Source: Muribaculaceae bacterium
GTDB taxonomy: Bacteria > Bacteroidota > Bacteroidia > Bacteroidales > Muribaculaceae
NCBI GenBank assembly: GCA_017427945.1
Contig: JAFRRT010000026.1
Coordinates: forward strand, 80,902-144,901
Length of the DNA stretch: 64,000 nucleotides
Reading direction: 5' to 3'
In this document: positions 62,282 through 64,000 of the stretch, one piece after another
How positions within the stretch are numbered: position 1 is the stretch's first letter
How the letters are laid out: the number at the start of each line of letters is the position of its first letter
Notes under the pieces: model-generated
The model's input: the letters and a program-made list of their open reading frames with translations, nothing else
Database searches by the model: none
Told to the model about the DNA's origin: nothing
Made by a program: the position numbers and the translations under genes

Positions 62282-63622
62282 ATGAAAAAATATATTTTGA
62301 TGCCTCTTCTGGCAATCTTTGCCTTGACAGCCGCTGCCCAGGACTTCGATACCGATCCCACCCTGGAGCTCGAAAACGCTGAGAAGGAAGTAAAGTTCAC
62401 CGTCGGTGCCCGCATGATGGCTGACGCAGCCTACTACAACACCGATTTCACCCCCATGCAGAGCGGTGCCTCAATCACCGATGCACGCATCCGCACCTCG
62501 ATGACCTATAAGGATTGGTACTTCTATGCCGACTTCGGTTTTGGTGGCGGTAAGTTCTCGCAGAAGAACATCTTTGTGCAGTACAGCACCTTTGACAACA
62601 GCGACAACATGCACGCCATCAAGGTGGGTTACTACAACGACCCCGCCGGTTCCATGGCACGCAACACGTCGCTGGGTAGCTACCACTTCATCAGCCGTCC
62701 CGGTTCGACCAACGCACTGGGTGAGGGCCGTGAGCTGGGTATCAGCTACAAGTTCAACAACGACCGTTTCATGGCTTATCAGGGTGTGTTCACCGAGAAC
62801 GCCTACAACAAGATCGACGCCGGTTTCAACGGTATGACCGTTGCAGGTCGCTACCTGTTCCGTCCCATCGTTGACGAGACTCAGACGCTGCACGTTGGTG
62901 CCAACGTACGCTATGCCCACATTGGCGGCGGTGTTGTGACCAACAACGTGCTCAAGAAGACCCTCTACCTGGGTCAGCCCCTTGAGACCTATGTTGACGA
63001 GGAGGATGTGTTCGTTTCCTGCGAGCTGCCCTGGATCGACAACGTGTTTGATGCAGGCGCCGAGGCGCTGTATCACAACGACCGCTTCTTTGTGCGTGGC
63101 GAGTATCTCTACAAGCACACCACCAAAAAGCGCGACAGCAACACCCTTTGGGAGGCCAGCAACAACAACATCGACACCTGGGGTTCCTATGACTGGTGGT
63201 TGGCTGCCAACCCCCTGCGTAGCGACAACTTCCACGGCGGTTATGTAGAGGCAGGCTTCATGATCTTTGGCAATCCCTACCACTACAACATGCAGGAAGG
63301 TATCCTTGGTGGTCTCGACGGCAAGGCTCTTGAGCTCGTTGCACGCTGGAACTACACCAGCCTCAACGACGTCAACGAGGGCGAATACTACGCCGTAGGT
63401 CGTGACCAGTACTATCCCAACAACTACATGGAAGACTGGCCCTACGCTTCGTCGAGCGTTGGTGGCGGTAAGGTCAACAGCTACACCGTAGGTCTGAACT
63501 ACAGCTTCAACCGCTACGTGCTCTGCATGTTTGACTACACCTACCACCGCCTGCAGAAGGACTGGCTCCCCTATGACCGCAACGTGCACATGGCTCAGGC
63601 CCGTGTTCAGTTCACGTTCTAA
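62282..63622 (+). CDS. Outer membrane porin, phosphate-selective porin (OprP/O)-like
   Basis: A 446-residue protein with signal peptide (Y-I-L-M-P-L-L-A-I-F-A-L-T-A-A-A-Q), then a 16-strand-type barrel sequence (F-T-V-G-A-R-M-M-A-D, D-W-Y-F-Y-A-D-F-G-F-G-G-G, Y-T-V-G-L-N-Y-S-F-N-R) ending in A-R-V-Q-F-T-F. At the end of the glp operon it probably admits glycerol-3-phosphate or other phosphate esters. Start at 62282 is fixed by the signal peptide. Strong codon bias indicates high expression. Confidence 0.85.
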   Translation: MKKYILMPLLAIFALTAAAQDFDTDPTLELENAEKEVKFTVGARMMADAAYYNTDFTPMQSGASITDARIRTSMTYKDWYFYADFGFGGGKFSQKNIFVQYSTFDNSDNMHAIKVGYYNDPAGSMARNTSLGSYHFISRPGSTNALGEGRELGISYKFNNDRFMAYQGVFTENAYNKIDAGFNGMTVAGRYLFRPIVDETQTLHVGANVRYAHIGGGVVTNNVLKKTLYLGQPLETYVDEEDVFVSCELPWIDNVFDAGAEALYHNDRFFVRGEYLYKHTTKKRDSNTLWEASNNNIDTWGSYDWWLAANPLRSDNFHGGYVEAGFMIFGNPYHYNMQEGILGGLDGKALELVARWNYTSLNDVNEGEYYAVGRDQYYPNNYMEDWPYASSSVGGGKVNSYTVGLNYSFNRYVLCMFDYTYHRLQKDWLPYDRNVHMAQARVQFTF

Positions 63623-63702
63623 GTCAAGGGATTGAAAGATTGATTAACATCTAATTACCATCATTAGGTTACATATATAACCAGATTCCTATCAATCACT
63701 GT

Positions 63703-63744
63703 GATCCCGCCTCACCCGCGATAGGGCCAGGCGGGATTTTTTTA
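63703..63744 (+). terminator. Terminator of the glp operon
   Basis: ATCCCGCCT pairs with AGGCGGGAT and is followed by seven or more T residues, about 80 bp after the porin stop. Confidence 0.88.
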
Positions 63745-63809
63745 TCTTTACCCTCACGAATAAAAGAAAACAATAAACACAACAATAACGACCCTGCGGG
63801 CGGCTAATG

Positions 63810-63873
63810 CTAATTCCACGAATTTATCTAATTAATAAACAGCATTATACATTCGCATAATTCGTCTAATTAG
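63810..63873. repeat. Large imperfect hairpin
   Basis: CTAATTCCACGAATT (63810-63824) pairs with AATTCGTCTAATTAG (63859-63873) at 13 of 15 positions. It shares the ACGAATT/AATTCGT theme with the hairpin at 29505-29578. Confidence 0.6.
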
Positions 63874-64000
63874 CCGACAAGAAAAGAGATGCGTTAGCCA
63901 ATCTCCCCCTCTAAGATTAGACCAATGGAGCGAGCCGAATATAGAGGGCAAGCGTGCTTGCACTTTGTTGAGGCGAAGCCCATTGCCGCTGGAAGAGCGG

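Larger units (their letters stand above)
63623..64000. other. 378-bp region without a gene at the window end
   Basis: Contains the operon terminator (63703-63744), a large hairpin (63810-63873) and a GCAAGC-GT-GCTTGC palindrome near 63948-63961. No convincing open frame on either strand; a feature may continue past the edge. Confidence 0.6.

Noticed and set aside
63880-64000. Possible transposon end or partial gene at the window edge
   Set aside because: The GCAAGC palindrome is short and the minus-strand frame has no recognisable protein motif; there is not enough sequence to call.

Overview
The window reads as a chromosomal segment of a gut-type Bacteroidales bacterium (Bacteroidota), most like Muribaculaceae or Prevotellaceae. 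Support comes from promoters of the Bacteroidetes form TTTG-N19-TAnnTTTG, a SusC/SusD pair, a hybrid two-component system ending in an AraC domain, DUF4199/DUF6452/DUF6048-type genes, dockerin-bearing secreted proteins and an OstA-like/SurA/MutL cluster. Assignments rest on reading protein motifs by eye; no database search was run.

Layout. 1-1.9 kb: 3' part of a large secreted protein with Ig-like (BIG2) repeats and a formylglycine-generating-enzyme-like domain. 2-8 kb: envelope and repair operon (SurA-like chaperone, OstA-like protein, MutL, PHP phosphatase). 8.1-14.6 kb: SGNH hydrolase, AlbA_2 protein, methyltransferase, polyprenol-phosphate mannosyltransferase-like GT2 and a Ca2+ P-type ATPase. 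14.7-22.4 kb: a lone carboxypeptidase-regulatory-like domain protein, then a compact polysaccharide utilization locus (SusC, SusD, GH18 endoglycosidase, DUF1735/LamG lipoprotein), followed by mannose-6-phosphate isomerase and MltG. 24.6-25.5 kb: two small genes on the minus strand. 29.6-38.1 kb (minus): AspT-type transporter, glycerate kinase, coiled-coil lipoprotein, RsmI, a Pro/Glu-rich protein and a TPR hybrid sensor. 38.3-42.8 kb (plus): DUF4199, GT2, two small envelope proteins and a secreted protein. 47-50 kb: two dockerin proteins. 50.2-52.8 kb: ApbE, two outer membrane beta-barrels and tRNA-Val. 53-63.6 kb: DJ-1 protein and a complete sn-glycerol-3-phosphate regulon (DeoR-type regulator, glpABC, glpT, glpQ, porin).

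The most unusual content is a set of phage morphogenesis genes in two blocks 13.4 kb apart, with ordinary chromosomal genes between them. Block A (25.7-29.5 kb, plus) has a portal, a possible scaffold, an HK97/SU10-like major capsid candidate and an M15 peptidase. Block B (42.9-46.8 kb, minus) has a beta-propeller-like candidate stabilisation protein and a large terminase with intact ATPase and nuclease motifs. No integrase, repressor, replication or tail-tube gene is visible, base composition looks like the host, and the regions upstream of both blocks share the same atypical element, GCTTTTTG-N27-TAATTTTGC. This could be a domesticated prophage or a gene-transfer-agent-like system; that is an inference. 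A second theme is intergenic architecture: palindromic, tandemly duplicated promoter units (76 and 87 bp), heptanucleotide stop-codon repeats at gene ends, and large hairpins.
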